Origin: Bidens hawaiensis
Lineage: Eukaryota > Streptophyta > Magnoliopsida > Asterales > Asteraceae
Reading direction: 5' to 3'
NCBI GenBank assembly: GCA_021521415.1
Contig: JAIQDT010004248.1
Coordinates: 171,291 to 235,290, forward strand
DNA length: 64,000 nt
Shown here: one piece after another, positions 23,952-35,241 of the stretch
Numbering within the stretch: the stretch's first letter is position 1
Layout: each line of letters starts with the position of its first letter
Notes under the pieces: model-generated
What the model was told of the DNA's origin: nothing
What the model saw: only the letters and a program-made list of their open reading frames with translations
Databases searched by the model: none
Translations under genes and position numbers: made by a program

Positions 23952-24617
23952 ATTAAATATAAAGATAACTTAAAATTATAAATACAATATATGAACATCT
24001 TGTTTTCAAATCACCATCTGGTCCTCGATCACCTGGACACTATCACCACTTTCAACTGGTTTCATTAGTTAAATATTGACAACTCATTTCTGTAAAACTT
24101 GGACATGATCAGTTTTGACCAAAATCAATTTAAGTAAAACTAGACAAAATCAGAGCTAATAAGAAACCCAAAGAATCGAGGCTGCAACACATAAACAAGA
24201 TAGATGAACACATAAAAAAATGGTAATTCAGTTTGGAAACCCGAAAATCAAATGTGATGGAACTCTAATACGAAAACCAAAAATCGAGACCTCCAATGGC
24301 CTCGTATAACGATTCTTGATTCTTGTTTTCCCGGCAGGGGAAAAGGGTTCCACGATGGCCCCTTCTTTCCATGCATGGCCACATCCCACACATCATTTTC
24401 GATGTCTTGCATTTTTTTTTATCATGGGTCGCAACTGCGATTTTTCGTGAAATATATAAACTCCCTGGAGGTTTTTGTATGATTGCTGGTATCCGTCATT
24501 AGGGGTACCATCAGAAGCTGATAGAGTGGTGGGAAGGCAGTGGAGTGTGATCGGTATAGTAAAAGAAAAATAGGGTTAGTGTAGGAGATGATGAATGCCA
24601 GGTAAATGCAATTTTAA
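23952..24617. other. Intergenic DNA, nothing recognised
   Basis: No supported gene. It lies between the Helitron end and the TIR-domain fragment. Confidence 0.5.
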
Positions 24618-24847
24618 ATGCATGTTTTTCAAATAAACGAGAAGGAAATTATGAGACACCAGAAGGAAATGAAGCAGATTGTTTATCTAGTATTCTATGG
24701 TGTTGATCCATCGGATGTGCACAAACAAAAAGGTTCTTTCGGGGAAGGATTCGAAAGAAACCAATGGCCAAATGCACCTGCGTGGAAAGAGGCTCTAGCT
24801 GAAGCAGCCAATTTGTCTGGATGAGACACTAAGGAGATTGCCAATGG
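24618..24847 (+). pseudogene. TIR-domain exon fragment of a TIR-NBS-LRR resistance gene
   Basis: The reading IVYLVFYGVDPSDVHKQKGS, then FGEGFE...WKEALAEAANLSG, is the C-terminal half of a plant TIR domain, in which FYxVDPSDVRKQxGSFGEAF and W..AL.EAANLSGWD are conserved. The Trp codon after AANLSG is TGA, a stop. DTKEIANG then follows and a GTAGTT donor-like site occurs at 24848, where TIR exons often end. The N-terminal half of the domain and the NB-ARC part are absent. Dead fragment. The start given is the first ATG of the open stretch, not a real start. Confidence 0.88.
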
Positions 24848-24849
24848 GT

Positions 24850-26219
24850 AGTTTTCTTATATTGCCTTAAATCTATTGCAACTTTTTATATTTGATGATA
24901 CATTTATTAAACAATTTGGGGATCATGTTAAGAAAACACTAATGTAGAGGTGTTTATAGACCTTGTTAGGGATGATTTGGGGATTTGGAATGATTGTAAT
25001 AGAATTATATGGATCATATCATAGAGTATCTTAGCAATAGGTGAAAAATAGCTGAGCCCGAGCTCGACTAGGCTCGAGCTCAGCTCGTTTAACTTATACA
25101 GAGCTCGAGCTCAAGATCGGCTCGTGAGTAGTTTTTCGAGCTCGGCTCACTTACTATTCATTAAGTAAATTTTATAAATTTGTAATTATATATATATATA
25201 TTTTTTTTAAATTATAATTTTTTATAAAACATAATATATATTATTTAGTTCAGGCTACGTTTCAACATAAAAATCGCTTGAGCTCTACAAACTGGGTCAC
25301 TGGGATGTGCAGTTTACACCAATGGGCCTTAACCAGGTGCCAAGTGTTAACCGTAGCTGATTTGTGAGTTATGTACACATGCAACATTACGGAGATTTAT
25401 TTGAATCGTTGTCTTCCCTCAAGCAGACTATTTAGCCAGTCCCAGAAAAGTTGATTTCTCAGAAAAATACTTGTGTTATTAGTTCTATAGTACAAAATAC
25501 AAACATAAAACCTAGTATTTAGTCTCTGTTGTTTGATATGTTCACGGAAAATGAATGAAATTGAAAGACTGCAATGCATTTATAATTGTTAGATTCGTGA
25601 AACCATTTTGCCAAAACTGTGAAACCAAACTGGAGCCAAACCGTTAGTAATGAAGGATCCATAGCATCTTTGATTGTAATGATTGGTTATAGTTGACCCA
25701 GACCCTTCCTCGGTAGCTCCCGCCAATGCTTCTGCAACACTTGAGAGGCAGTCCTGTATAACCAATTATCATCGACAAAATTTATTTAAACCTAAATACT
25801 TATCACACTAACCCTTTGAGGTCAGTTGTACGTTATGCATTAACCTGTCTAAAGCGATAAAGGATTTGTTCAAGTAATTTTATACACTGACCACAAGAGA
25901 AGAGCGTATGCATTTGATGAGCTAGTGCAAGTTTTCATATACTGATTACGTAGAAAGATTAGTGTATGACGACTTGAGAACCATTCTATCACATTGACCA
26001 TGTGAGCACTCTGGATCAAATGAAGTTTTGGAAAGACCCGGTGTCCGTGTTCAAGCCTAACTCATTGCACTGACTAAAGGACTCGGTGCCTTCGTGCTCA
26101 AGCCTAACTTGTTGCGCAGACTACTGCAAGGTCAATCATTTCGGTCAAAGTCAAAGATCAGACCCTTCCTCGGTAGCTCCCGCCAATGCTTCTGCAACAC
26201 TTGGGGTCAATGTGAAGAT
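24850..26219. other. Intergenic DNA with a 45-nt direct repeat
   Basis: No gene seen. At 25030-25150 there is a run of gctcgagctcg-type words typical of degraded hAT ends. An identical 45-base block occurs at 25699-25743 and 26159-26203, 460 bp apart. Confidence 0.55.
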
Positions 26220-26222
26220 TAA

Positions 26223-28929
26223 GGCTGTGTTTGTTTAGGGTCTGAATAGGTCTGAATGGGTTGAAGTTTGATTCGGTCAGACTTCAAATTGTTTGTTTCA
26301 CCATTACGATACATCTGAATGACTGACCCAGCCTCTTAATCAATCAGATTGAAAACAACGCTGAATGGAAAATAAGACATTGCTACCCTCATTACCCTAA
26401 TCAACTCGTTCCTTCCCTTCATCACCATCGCTGATTTTTAGGAAACAAGATCTCCTTCGTTGCTGCTTCAAGATCTCGTTCATCGTAGAAAGGTTCGTCC
26501 TTTCCTAATTGTTCTCATCATCGATTTTCAGTATCCTAACCATTTCGATTTTCAGTTTTTTTTGTCATATATATGTTAATACAATTAGGCCTGTTGCTAA
26601 CGTAAACCCTAGCCATTGATTTTCAGTTTCCTAATTCTTTGTGTTAACCTAATCATGTGGCATGTGTGATTGTGTGGTGTGTCATTGTGGTATCTTGCAA
26701 TTCTTAATTTTAATAAACATGTTGACTTTTGAGGTATGACAACTGAATCCATTTCTGATTGAATTTGGGAACAGTGACTGGTTTGCTAATTAGGGCTGAT
26801 TTTTTTAGTAAATGTTTATAACAATCCATTAGATCTCTACACCTTTAATCTATAATCACTTATGTTACAAATAAGCATGTGATTATCTTAAATAACCGAT
26901 AATCAGTTAGAGCCCTGCGCCATTCAGTTTGCAGCCATAACCGAAGCCGACAAGAACTTAAGCTTTAACAAATGAATTGTTCTTTTTCTTTTAGTGAACT
27001 TGACCAGATTGCCATTTGCCCATAACCATTAAGAGTTTCTGATCAGGTGTGATTTTTGTGAGATTTCCAAAAGAAAGATAAAGATAGCAGTGACCAACGG
27101 TGGATTCCACAACCTTTTTCTAAGCAAAATGCACATCCAAAAATTTACAATTCATTAGTTGTAAGGTTAGAAACCCGTGTATTCACGGGTTGAGCAAACA
27201 AATTTTACTTAGCAGCCCACGCATTAGTTACGAGGGTTGAGAAAACAAATTGTTTTGCTTCATGAATTGATACACAGACTATTTAAATATATATACAAAC
27301 ATCCATTTAGGCAAATCAATAGACACAGGTGCCTTATTTTGTTAGCATAGATTACATCATTTACCATTTTTTTATTTATATACACTCGACAACAATTATG
27401 CACTACAGGCGTCAAAAAGAAGCCTTTCTAGCATGATCTTCCTGCAGTTTGGCTTCGGCAATACTAATGAGAACTAACAGGATTAGGGGTTGTAATCAAA
27501 ACATGTATGACCTCTTAAATTGCAACATGAAAAACAACATCAAGAACTTCCTGCTCTTTAGTTATTGTTGAAACAAAAATATAAAAGCTTAACACATCAA
27601 GAACTTCATGCTCCATGATAGTGCCTGATATGCAAACTGGTAAAAATGAGTGGGTCGGTTGGGTAACAGGTCAAGCGGGTCGGGCCGGGTTGGGCTGTGA
27701 GTGAATAATGAATATAGTTTTATAAATAAATTAACCGTCAAACGCGAATTCTATGATCCAAACATGAGTTGACAATTGACCCAATCGAGATGTTCAAAGC
27801 TAATGGGTCGAGTAAAAGAATTATATGCAGCAGTAGAAGCCAACTGTGATAACCACATTTGTAAATACAAAATACAAAATTTAAGCTTTATTATAAATAT
27901 AAATAAATCGGCATCACACAACAAATTTAAAAGAAAAAAACTTACTTGATAAACATTTAGTGACTGTCAGCTGCTTCTTTCATGTCATTACCAGACTGAT
28001 GCCCTGCGTGAATCCACCATGTTCTTGCATCCAACTGAGAGAAATTTTCTATCCTCAACAGTCACTTCAATTACCAGTGTTGCTACTAAAAGATCATAAT
28101 GCCAACAACACATATCAATTACCAAATCAACTATAGTTATATGTAAACATATTGCAACATGAACATCTATTCAGTCCACTGTGTATAATTTTCTCCATTT
28201 ATGTATTGATATTACTTTACATAATTTCAATAATCCCCATTTTGTTTTCCAAATGCAGTATCATCTTGTACAAGTTATAAGATTTAAGCATTATTATTTT
28301 AAATGATGTGTGATATGCTATTGCAGGTTGTGAGTAATGAACATCAAGGAAAAAGAAGGATGCTACCAAAGAATGGAATACGAAAACTTGGCAAATTGGA
28401 CCCATTGGTAGGTTAGCATACAATCTGATCAAAGAATTAAATGTCGAATACTCTTCTTAGTTGAACCAAGACAAGAATGCTTCTGGTATGATGATTGGGG
28501 CTAAGAAGAATGCAAGCGCTAAATACCTTGATTCAAAAACAAACCAGTTCACTTTGACTATTGATGATTTCAAGTTTATATGTTTGTATATTTCCGAAAT
28601 GTTAAAATCCCGTAGCAACATACAGGTAACAATGCTTGTTAATTTCTGTTTGGATTTTAGTATGTTTTCATGGATTTCGAGGTAATAATGTGTAATTTGG
28701 ATTTTCTATGATGTTTTGTATTGTTTTTTTATATAATTATTTATCACTTAGAGTTCCAATAAACCAGATACATTTATTCAGCACGAAATAGTTCAGAAGG
28801 GTAAGACAGTCATGTTGCACAGTTATTCAGAGGTCTAACCAAACAGTCTTAACTGATTCAGTACTTACTGACTCAGAGTCTCTTAACCATCTAGACCTCT
28901 TATTGGTTCAGCACTTACCAAACAGCCCC
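26223..28929. mobile_element. PIF/Harbinger-like element, 2707 bp
   Basis: The left end GGCTGTGTTTG and the right end (read inward) GGGGCTGTTTGG are related inverted termini. They are flanked by a 3-bp TAA duplication (26220-26222, 28930-28932), the target preference of PIF/Harbinger. Between them I found no convincing DDE transposase or Myb-like protein. A plus-strand frame at 28461-28685 and the exon-like text before it (28324-28432) are unassigned. An independent Helitron end lies inside. Since the TSD is only three bases, this call is less secure than the hAT and Mutator calls. Confidence 0.6.
27155..27205 (-). mobile_element. Helitron 3' terminus on the minus strand
   Basis: The minus strand reads a perfect eight-base-pair hairpin AACCCGTG-AATA-CACGGGTT, then 13 bases later CTAA followed by T. 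That is the Helitron 3' layout. The body would extend to higher coordinates. I could not find its 5' TC end. Confidence 0.55.
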
Positions 28930-29187
28930 TAAATCAATACAATATGCTCAATTACCTTTATGAAATTTAACAAATGTCAAAATACATAATCAAATACAAT
29001 AAAGATTCAAAGATCAAAGGTTCCAATCATGCAGACAATGTAATGCGTATTGATAATAAAACATTCAACTTCATCACTAAACTCATAGATATATAGATAT
29101 AACAAAAGGTTCATATACATATGTACCAGTAACACAACAATAACATAATCTAGTTTAGTGTACCGCAACGGCTCAACCATCGTTATC

Positions 29188-30045
29188 TCATTTCCTCTCC
29201 GGTCTTCTTCTACTCTTTTCAATCTCCGTTTCCTTCTTCGAAACCGCATAACTCCCATCATCTTGCATATTCATATCAAACACTTTCAAATTTTCCCTCT
29301 TACTTTCCTTTCTCCAATTACTCCCATTATCTCTCTTATCCAATCCATCTCTACCCGAACCCGAACCCGAACCAGTGCGAATTCCCCTCCTACCATCCAA
29401 TTTCCCAGACCTCCCATTCGCATTACCTGAATTCTTCACATAATCCCGATCCTCATTCTGATCATAACCCAACTCTCGATCCGATTCATCCGAATTCCCA
29501 TCAGTAATCCTCCCGTACGGCTTAATACTATGAACAACACCTTTAGGAAAAAACCTAGCCGAAGGCAAACCCTCAACAGTCTCAAACAACTGGGGCCCAT
29601 CTTTCTCGGACCACAAATCAAACCCACCCGGTTTCTGAAACCGGTCGGCTAACACCTTCAATTGCTCATCAGCCGTAACCGAGAACAACTTAGGAGCTTT
29701 GTCAACCACCTCCCACGGCCGCTCGAGCTCCGACACAGCGGCGGCTAGCTCGGCTCGTTTTCGCATCTCATAAACCTGGCGTTCGCGGGCGAGGCGGGCT
29801 CGGAGGAGTTGCTTGGCTTTCTTGGCTTGCATACGTTTCCACTGCCACTTGGATACGCCGCCGGGGTAGGTTCGTGGTCCGCCGCCCATGCGGATGGTTG
29901 TTGAGGGGGGTGGTTTGGAGATTGAGAGGTGGGTGAATCTGGATGTGAGGAAGGTGTGTGTCGGGTCGGGTAGGATGTGGGTTGAGAAGGACAGGGGTGA
30001 TGGTGGTGCTCGTGCTTGTGTTTGGAGAAGCCACGGCGGCGACAT
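29188..30045 (-). CDS. GGGPRTYPGG/KWQWKRM-motif protein, similar to N-terminal part of RH33/RH48-type DEAD-box helicases
   Basis: A single-exon frame of 285 aa. Residues 1-52 are rich in Ser, Thr, Pro and Arg with no acidic residue before the first domain apart from one Asp, compatible with an organelle transit peptide. From residue 53 comes MGGGPRTYPGGVSKWQWKRM, then a basic helical stretch (KKAKQLLRARLARERQVYEM) and conserved-looking blocks VLADRFQKPGGFDLWSEKDG and LPSARFFPKGVVHSIKPYG. The last 100 residues are hydrophilic and Gly/Arg/Asp rich. The GGGPRT(F/Y)PGG-KWQWKRM block occurs at the N-terminus of plant DEAD-box helicases of the RH33/RH48 type, as I recall it. The helicase core is absent here, so this is either a short relative or the truncated 5' part of such a gene. 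Met53 is an alternative start. A broken copy of its 3' half lies at 8341-8702. Function unknown. Confidence 0.72.
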   Translation of the reverse strand: MSPPWLLQTQARAPPSPLSFSTHILPDPTHTFLTSRFTHLSISKPPPSTTIRMGGGPRTYPGGVSKWQWKRMQAKKAKQLLRARLARERQVYEMRKRAELAAAVSELERPWEVVDKAPKLFSVTADEQLKVLADRFQKPGGFDLWSEKDGPQLFETVEGLPSARFFPKGVVHSIKPYGRITDGNSDESDRELGYDQNEDRDYVKNSGNANGRSGKLDGRRGIRTGSGSGSGRDGLDKRDNGSNWRKESKRENLKVFDMNMQDDGSYAVSKKETEIEKSRRRPERK

Positions 30046-32311
30046 GGTGGTGGAAGCTATCTGAACTCTGAAGACAAAACACCGGGATGAGGAGAAAAGG
30101 ATATTATTTATTATTTATTATTGACTGACTGTTCATTTTTGAAATAACAGGAGCCGAGCGGCCAAGCTGGTTTATTTTTGTAATCGAGCCGAGTTCGACC
30201 CAAGCTCAGCTTGGGTCATGGATCGGCTCATTGACTCGATCTTAGACCCGTTTAACTTCAAGCTCGATCTCAAACCCAGCCCTAAATACCTCGTTTGGTT
30301 TCGAGCTCTGGCTAAAACCCGCCATGGAGCAGCGCTAATTAAGTCCATAAAAGTTGAAGTTAAAACTTTTTTTTTTATGTTAACTCACATATTTTCTAAG
30401 TTACTCTTAAATTACATCTTTTATTGACAACAATGTGATTTATACACACATTATTGTAAAGACAAAATCTTATCAACTTCTTAATACCGCTAGGTCATAA
30501 AAAACACTAATGGTAATACAAACGGAAACATTGTTAATACGAAACACTTCTACCCAAAGTGGGTGTTGGTGGTTCAACCGTACTTCTAATTTTTTTGCTT
30601 GGATGAAGCTGGCAAGTAGACGTTAAAGAGTTAAAGATGTTAGGATTTATCACTCACGACTAGAGTATTCTCAGCCAGTTCTCCATTCTTATCTCTATAA
30701 TTACATTAAAAAACACTACATTGAAAATATGAGATGTTGAATTGGAATGATAAAGCTAATAGCAAATCAGTATTGAAAAGCACTATCTTTTGTATGTCCG
30801 TTGGTTAAAGCTCTATTAATCTAAATCAATACCCTCTTTATTTGATATGTGTTTATGATTTGTTTACTATATTTGAAGGATTGTATTTTTATCATACTTC
30901 TAATGTCAATGCAAATTTGCTAACAATGGTGAGCATGTATCATGTAGACATAACTCACTTGTGATATTTAGTTTAATGGCATATATGTGTGTATCTATGT
31001 ATCCGTTTTTTATTTCTTAATTTTTGTTCGTATAAATTAAAAACTTTTGTAACAATTTGTATTAGTTTTTCTTTGTCTTATTATCACATCGTACATTATA
31101 TGGGTTCTAACATAATTACTATTAACATTTCATTAAACTAATTAAATTCGTTGTAGTAACCTTACAACATTAGTTTTTTTTATTATTTTCTTTTTTATTT
31201 TATAGCATACACATAATACACAAATGTATTGTTGGCGTCCACATTACAAACTTTATAAAATTCCAAATATTGAAAAAAAACATCTTAACCTTATCAATCA
31301 AATTAACTATGACATGATTTTTCAAATAATATATCAATTTACTTTATGAAACCATAACATTTGACTTAATATATCAATATGTATTTATATTTGTATTTTT
31401 CTATAATTTTACACAATCTAATCATGATCATTTATGCATGTCATTATCTAGAAAGTAAAGAAAGAGACAAATCATACTATTAATACTTGACAACGGTAAT
31501 GTTATAAATAAAATTAAAACCATTGTATACAATGAAATATTTAGGGAGTTAGTAAATATTAAATTTTTGATACTTTTGTAAAACTAATAGTTAAAAGTGT
31601 AGATTTTTGTACACATTTATTTAAATTATTTTCTTTATTTAGCCTGTGTAATATACTGGTTACTAACCTAGTCTAGGTTAGTGCATTAAATTAAGAAATT
31701 TCAAAGAATTGATAATTATTTTAGTTAAATTTTGTCAATGTTGATTATATGTATATATTAGCTATTATCCACCGTATTATGGGGGTTGTTTTACATTTTT
31801 TGTTTCTAATATTTATATATATTTTAGGATTTCAATTTTATTTCATGGAAGAAAGTTAATAATATATTTAGAGTTTGATGATGAGAAAGTATCACAAATA
31901 AATGAGATGTTATCACCCGTTTAAAAGCTATCTGGGTTTGGTGAGACTCATGACCCGTTTATTTTTTTTACTATAAAATTGTTTCTTAATTATAAATAAT
32001 ATTTTTTTTTTAAAAATAATTTTTAGTATATCATTATTTTATACGATTTTCATATCAAATATTTAGTAATATTAATTTTTAATTTAATGAGATGTTATAA
32101 CCCATTTTAAGAGCTATCTTGGTTTGGTGAGACTCATGCATGCGAATTCAGATCAAATATATGAGAAGCCTCCATTTTTAAATAAAACAATATGATAGCT
32201 TGAGAAAATTTAAAAAGTAACCAGAGAGCTTTTAAATGTTTTGTTTATATATATTTAAGATAAGATAAGATTACACGTTACAAATATGAAAATCAACCTC
32301 TTCTAATTATT
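30046..32311. other. AT-rich intergenic DNA, no gene seen
   Basis: Apart from a gagctcg-type word cluster at 30155-30330 (degraded hAT-like ends), I see no coding, RNA or repeat structure in this long AT-rich stretch. Confidence 0.6.
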
Positions 32312-32418
32312 TTTTTTTAGGGATAATTCCCAAAATGTCTTTTTTTAGAGATAGATTCCAAATATGTCCCTATAAAATTTAAGTTCCATCTTTGTCCATT
32401 TACTAACATGCCGTCGCC

Positions 32419-33117
32419 TAAGGCTGTCACTTTTACCCGAAACCCGACCCAAAAAAACCCATACCCGAACCCGAACTAACCCGACTCAAAGAACCCAAAC
32501 CCGAGAAAAGACTAACCCGAACCCAAACCGAAGTAATTGGGTTGGTTCTCGGGTTTGATTTATAAGTTTCGGGTCAACCCGAATAAACTTCTAGTTTTAA
32601 AATTAAATATATTTTTATGTATAATAAGCTATGTCTTAGCCACTAAAGTTATCATAATCTAGCTCTAATCGACTGTTGTCATTCTAACTATTATGGATCG
32701 ATTGCTTATTATTAATTCATGTTTTCCATTTATTACTAATAGCAACCGAAATCGAACAACCAAATCACGCCCGATGGAATACGATTAAGGCTCGAGTTAG
32801 TTTTACTCTTCTTTTGAATTGTTTTATCAAGTTTTGTTGGTTTGTTATTTGATTATTTGTATTATAAGCAAAGGAGAATATTTTGTTTTAGTTTTAGCAT
32901 TGTAGTTTTTAAGTTTTTTTTGTTTTTGTGTTTTTTTCTTTTGTTTGTTTGTTTTCTAGGATACTCGAAACCCAATTAACCCAACTCGAAAAAACCCGAA
33001 CCCGAACAACCCGTGAGAGATTTGGGTTGGGTTTCGGGTCAAGATTAAAACTTTTAAACCCGAAGAACTCGACCCGAAAAACCCGAAACCCGAAAACGAG
33101 CCCAAAGAACACCCCTA
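32419..33117. mobile_element. Non-autonomous hAT element, 699 bp
   Basis: The left end TAAGGCTGTCACTTTTACCC and the inward right end TAGGGGTGTTCTTTGGGC are imperfect TIRs. They are flanked by ccgtcgcc (32411-32418) and ccgtcgtc (33118-33125), an 8-bp TSD with one mismatch. The ends are dense in cccgaacccg/cgggttcggg words. No coding region. Confidence 0.85.
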
Positions 33118-33149
33118 CCGTCGTCTCTACGTTAGGAGTTCAAGATGAC

Positions 33150-33285
33150 ATGTCTCTTAACTCGTCGCCTCCCCACATGTTAGCTCAAAACTCGTCATGT
33201 CACCATCATGTTAGCTCAAAACTCGTTGCCTCCGTGCCATGTTAGCTCAAAACTCGTTGTCTCACCGCCATGTTAGCTTAAACAC
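33150..33285 (+). repeat. Subterminal tandem repeat, left arm
   Basis: Four copies of a unit of about 33 bp reading catgttagctcaaaactcgt. The same unit appears in reverse orientation at 33495-33625. Confidence 0.85.
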
Positions 33286-33494
33286 TAAATTTAATAAATT
33301 TTGTTATTTAAAAAATTATATCTAAACAAGGTACACATAAAATGATTTTGATGGTATGTATTAGTTTTCTTAATCGTTTTATTATTCAAAATCTTATATA
33401 CAAGAATTTAAAAACCAACAAAATTAAAAAATATTTTTTTTAAAATTAGTTTAGGATCCATGTTTTTAGTAAGATAAAGTAGAATTATTTTTAG

Positions 33495-33625
33495 CTAACA
33501 TAGTGGGGAAACAAGTTTTGAGCTAACATGATGGGGAGGCAACGAGTTTTGAGCTAACATGACGGTGAGACGACGAGTTTTGAGCTAACATGGCAGGAAG
33601 ACGGCGAGTTAATAAACATGTCGCG
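33495..33625 (-). repeat. Subterminal tandem repeat, right arm (inverted)
   Basis: Four inverted copies of the left-arm unit (acgagttttgagctaacatg). Together the two arrays form a foldback structure around about 200 bp of AT-rich spacer. Confidence 0.85.
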
Positions 33626-33742
33626 TCAAACTCTTAACGTAGAGGCAACAGCGAGTTAGTAAGGGAATAAATAAGGAATTTAAATTTGGAAGGATATAAT
33701 TGGAATCTCTCTTTTAAAATGGAACATTTTGAAAATTTTTCC

Positions 33743-35040
33743 TTTCTTTATTATATATATTATAATAAAGGGGTAGCGGTGCAGCTTGTTGCCCGCTTGC
33801 CTTCTGTTTCGATGTAATCCAATAAACAATCAAATTTATTGCTTTATTATTCTTTAACTCCTATACATATAATTTTGATATATTATGACTTTAAATCTAA
33901 CGACTATAACCACATGACAAGTAGCTTTTGTATGACATTTACCATACATTTGAAAGGTCAGCATAAGCTTGATTAGCTAAATTTAGTCATGCACGATTAT
34001 AAAGAAGTTTAGTTGCAACTTTAAGTTTATACATTATATGAATGATGATATGTTCATTAATCATGGTTGCATACTACAAAACAAAACGTTGTTATTATGT
34101 TTAAAACATAACGAATCGCTAAGAGTGCTATAATTAGTATCATCTTATCAATATCATGACCCTAACCCTAACCATCAACAACATCATTAGAGCCCCAAAA
34201 AACAGATACGTAGAACCCCAAAAGGCTCTATCATAGGCCTTGTTGTCAGAAAACGAAGCCCTTATTACTCTTGTTGTCTATTTTGTAAAAATTGATCAAT
34301 AGAACTCCAAAAACTCTATTATAGGCCTTGTTATTTGTCATTATAATGTAGATATGTTTTTGCAAGGCGTAAGTGCTCAATGGAGCTCTATACCATTCCC
34401 GTAGGATGTGGATAGGGTCTTGTTTACCATAGAAGGAACGTTGAGATGGTATTATTGGCGAGTCTACTTTCTGCATTTTTAGTGACCTTCCATCTGATAA
34501 CCTTGCCAAAAGATAAGTTTCTTAAAATATACTAGTGTTTCATATAGAACTAAAGTTGTCAGAATTTCGCATTGTGTGATACCCGACTACAGACGGAACT
34601 ATAAGACTCAACATAAATACATATAGACAAAAATAAGTCACAGACAGGTTTTAGATTTTATGGTTATTTGAATGTTATAAAACCTCATTTACTTTTTAAT
34701 CTTTATCGTAGTATACAAGAACATCTCCAACAGAGATGTCGTCCATCTCCGACGACGTCATCACCACCCCCTTCTCTCTCCTCCCTCACAACAACCGTCA
34801 GCACTGTAGGATGTTTTCATATCTCTCTCTCTCTCTCTTCCAATGAAGCTCTGCATTGTACCCAAATATTCATTCAAACATACCACCACCATAAAAGGAA
34901 AGTAATTTATATTTTCTTTGTAAATTGTAATCAACCCAAATAAAAAACAACTTAAAATACCAACGAGCCCAATGGGCCAAAACAACCAATTTGGTTTGGG
35001 CCACAAGAACACTCTGGAGTCTGGACTACTATCTATACCC
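33743..35040. other. Intergenic DNA upstream of the PTRE1-like gene
   Basis: No gene recognised. The minus-strand frame at 34246-34509 is unassigned. Two copies of an aactctattataggccttgtt-like word occur at 34224 and 34311. A CT run lies at 34821-34838. Confidence 0.5.
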
Positions 35041-35140
35041 ACTCACCGGTAACCGCCTCAAAACGTTAACTTTTCCCAGAAGAAACTCACTTTTTCTGGT
35101 CTCATTTCCTTCAAATTATCACTCTTTTCTCCGGCGATTC

Positions 35141-35205
35141 GTAAGTCTATTGTCTTAATTTGTTAATCGAGTATCCGTTGAAGCTTAACGTTCTGTTTTT
35201 GACAG
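35141..35205 (+). promoter_or_regulatory. Probable 5' UTR intron of the PTRE1-like gene
   Basis: A consensus donor GTAAGT at 35141 follows a pyrimidine-rich, leader-like stretch, and an acceptor TTTTTGACAG ends at 35205. The ATG follows 36 bp later, after a (TAA)n run at about 35210-35234. A short leader intron directly before the start codon is common in plant housekeeping genes. Transcript data would be needed to confirm it. Confidence 0.6.
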
Positions 35206-35241
35206 TGAAATAATAATAATAATAATAATAATAATCAAGCA

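Larger units (their letters stand above)
32321..33742. mobile_element. Long-TIR (Mutator-like or foldback) element with nested hAT
   Basis: The left 70 bp (GGATAATTCCCAAAATGTC...) is repeated in inverted form at the right end (inward GGAAAAATTTTCAAAATGTTC...). The possible 9-bp target duplication is tttttttag against tttctttat (7 of 9), in low-complexity sequence. Inside the termini are tandem copies of a gagttttgagctaacatg unit in opposite orientation on the two sides, so the whole can fold back. No transposase. A 699-bp hAT element at 32419-33117 interrupts the left arm. Confidence 0.75.

Noticed and set aside
34159..34174. Telomere-like CCCTAA repeats
   Set aside because: Only two units are present, which is expected by chance in AT-rich plant DNA.
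34246..34509. Minus-strand 87-codon frame
   Set aside because: It has no recognised domain, and its second half is AT-rich low-complexity translation.
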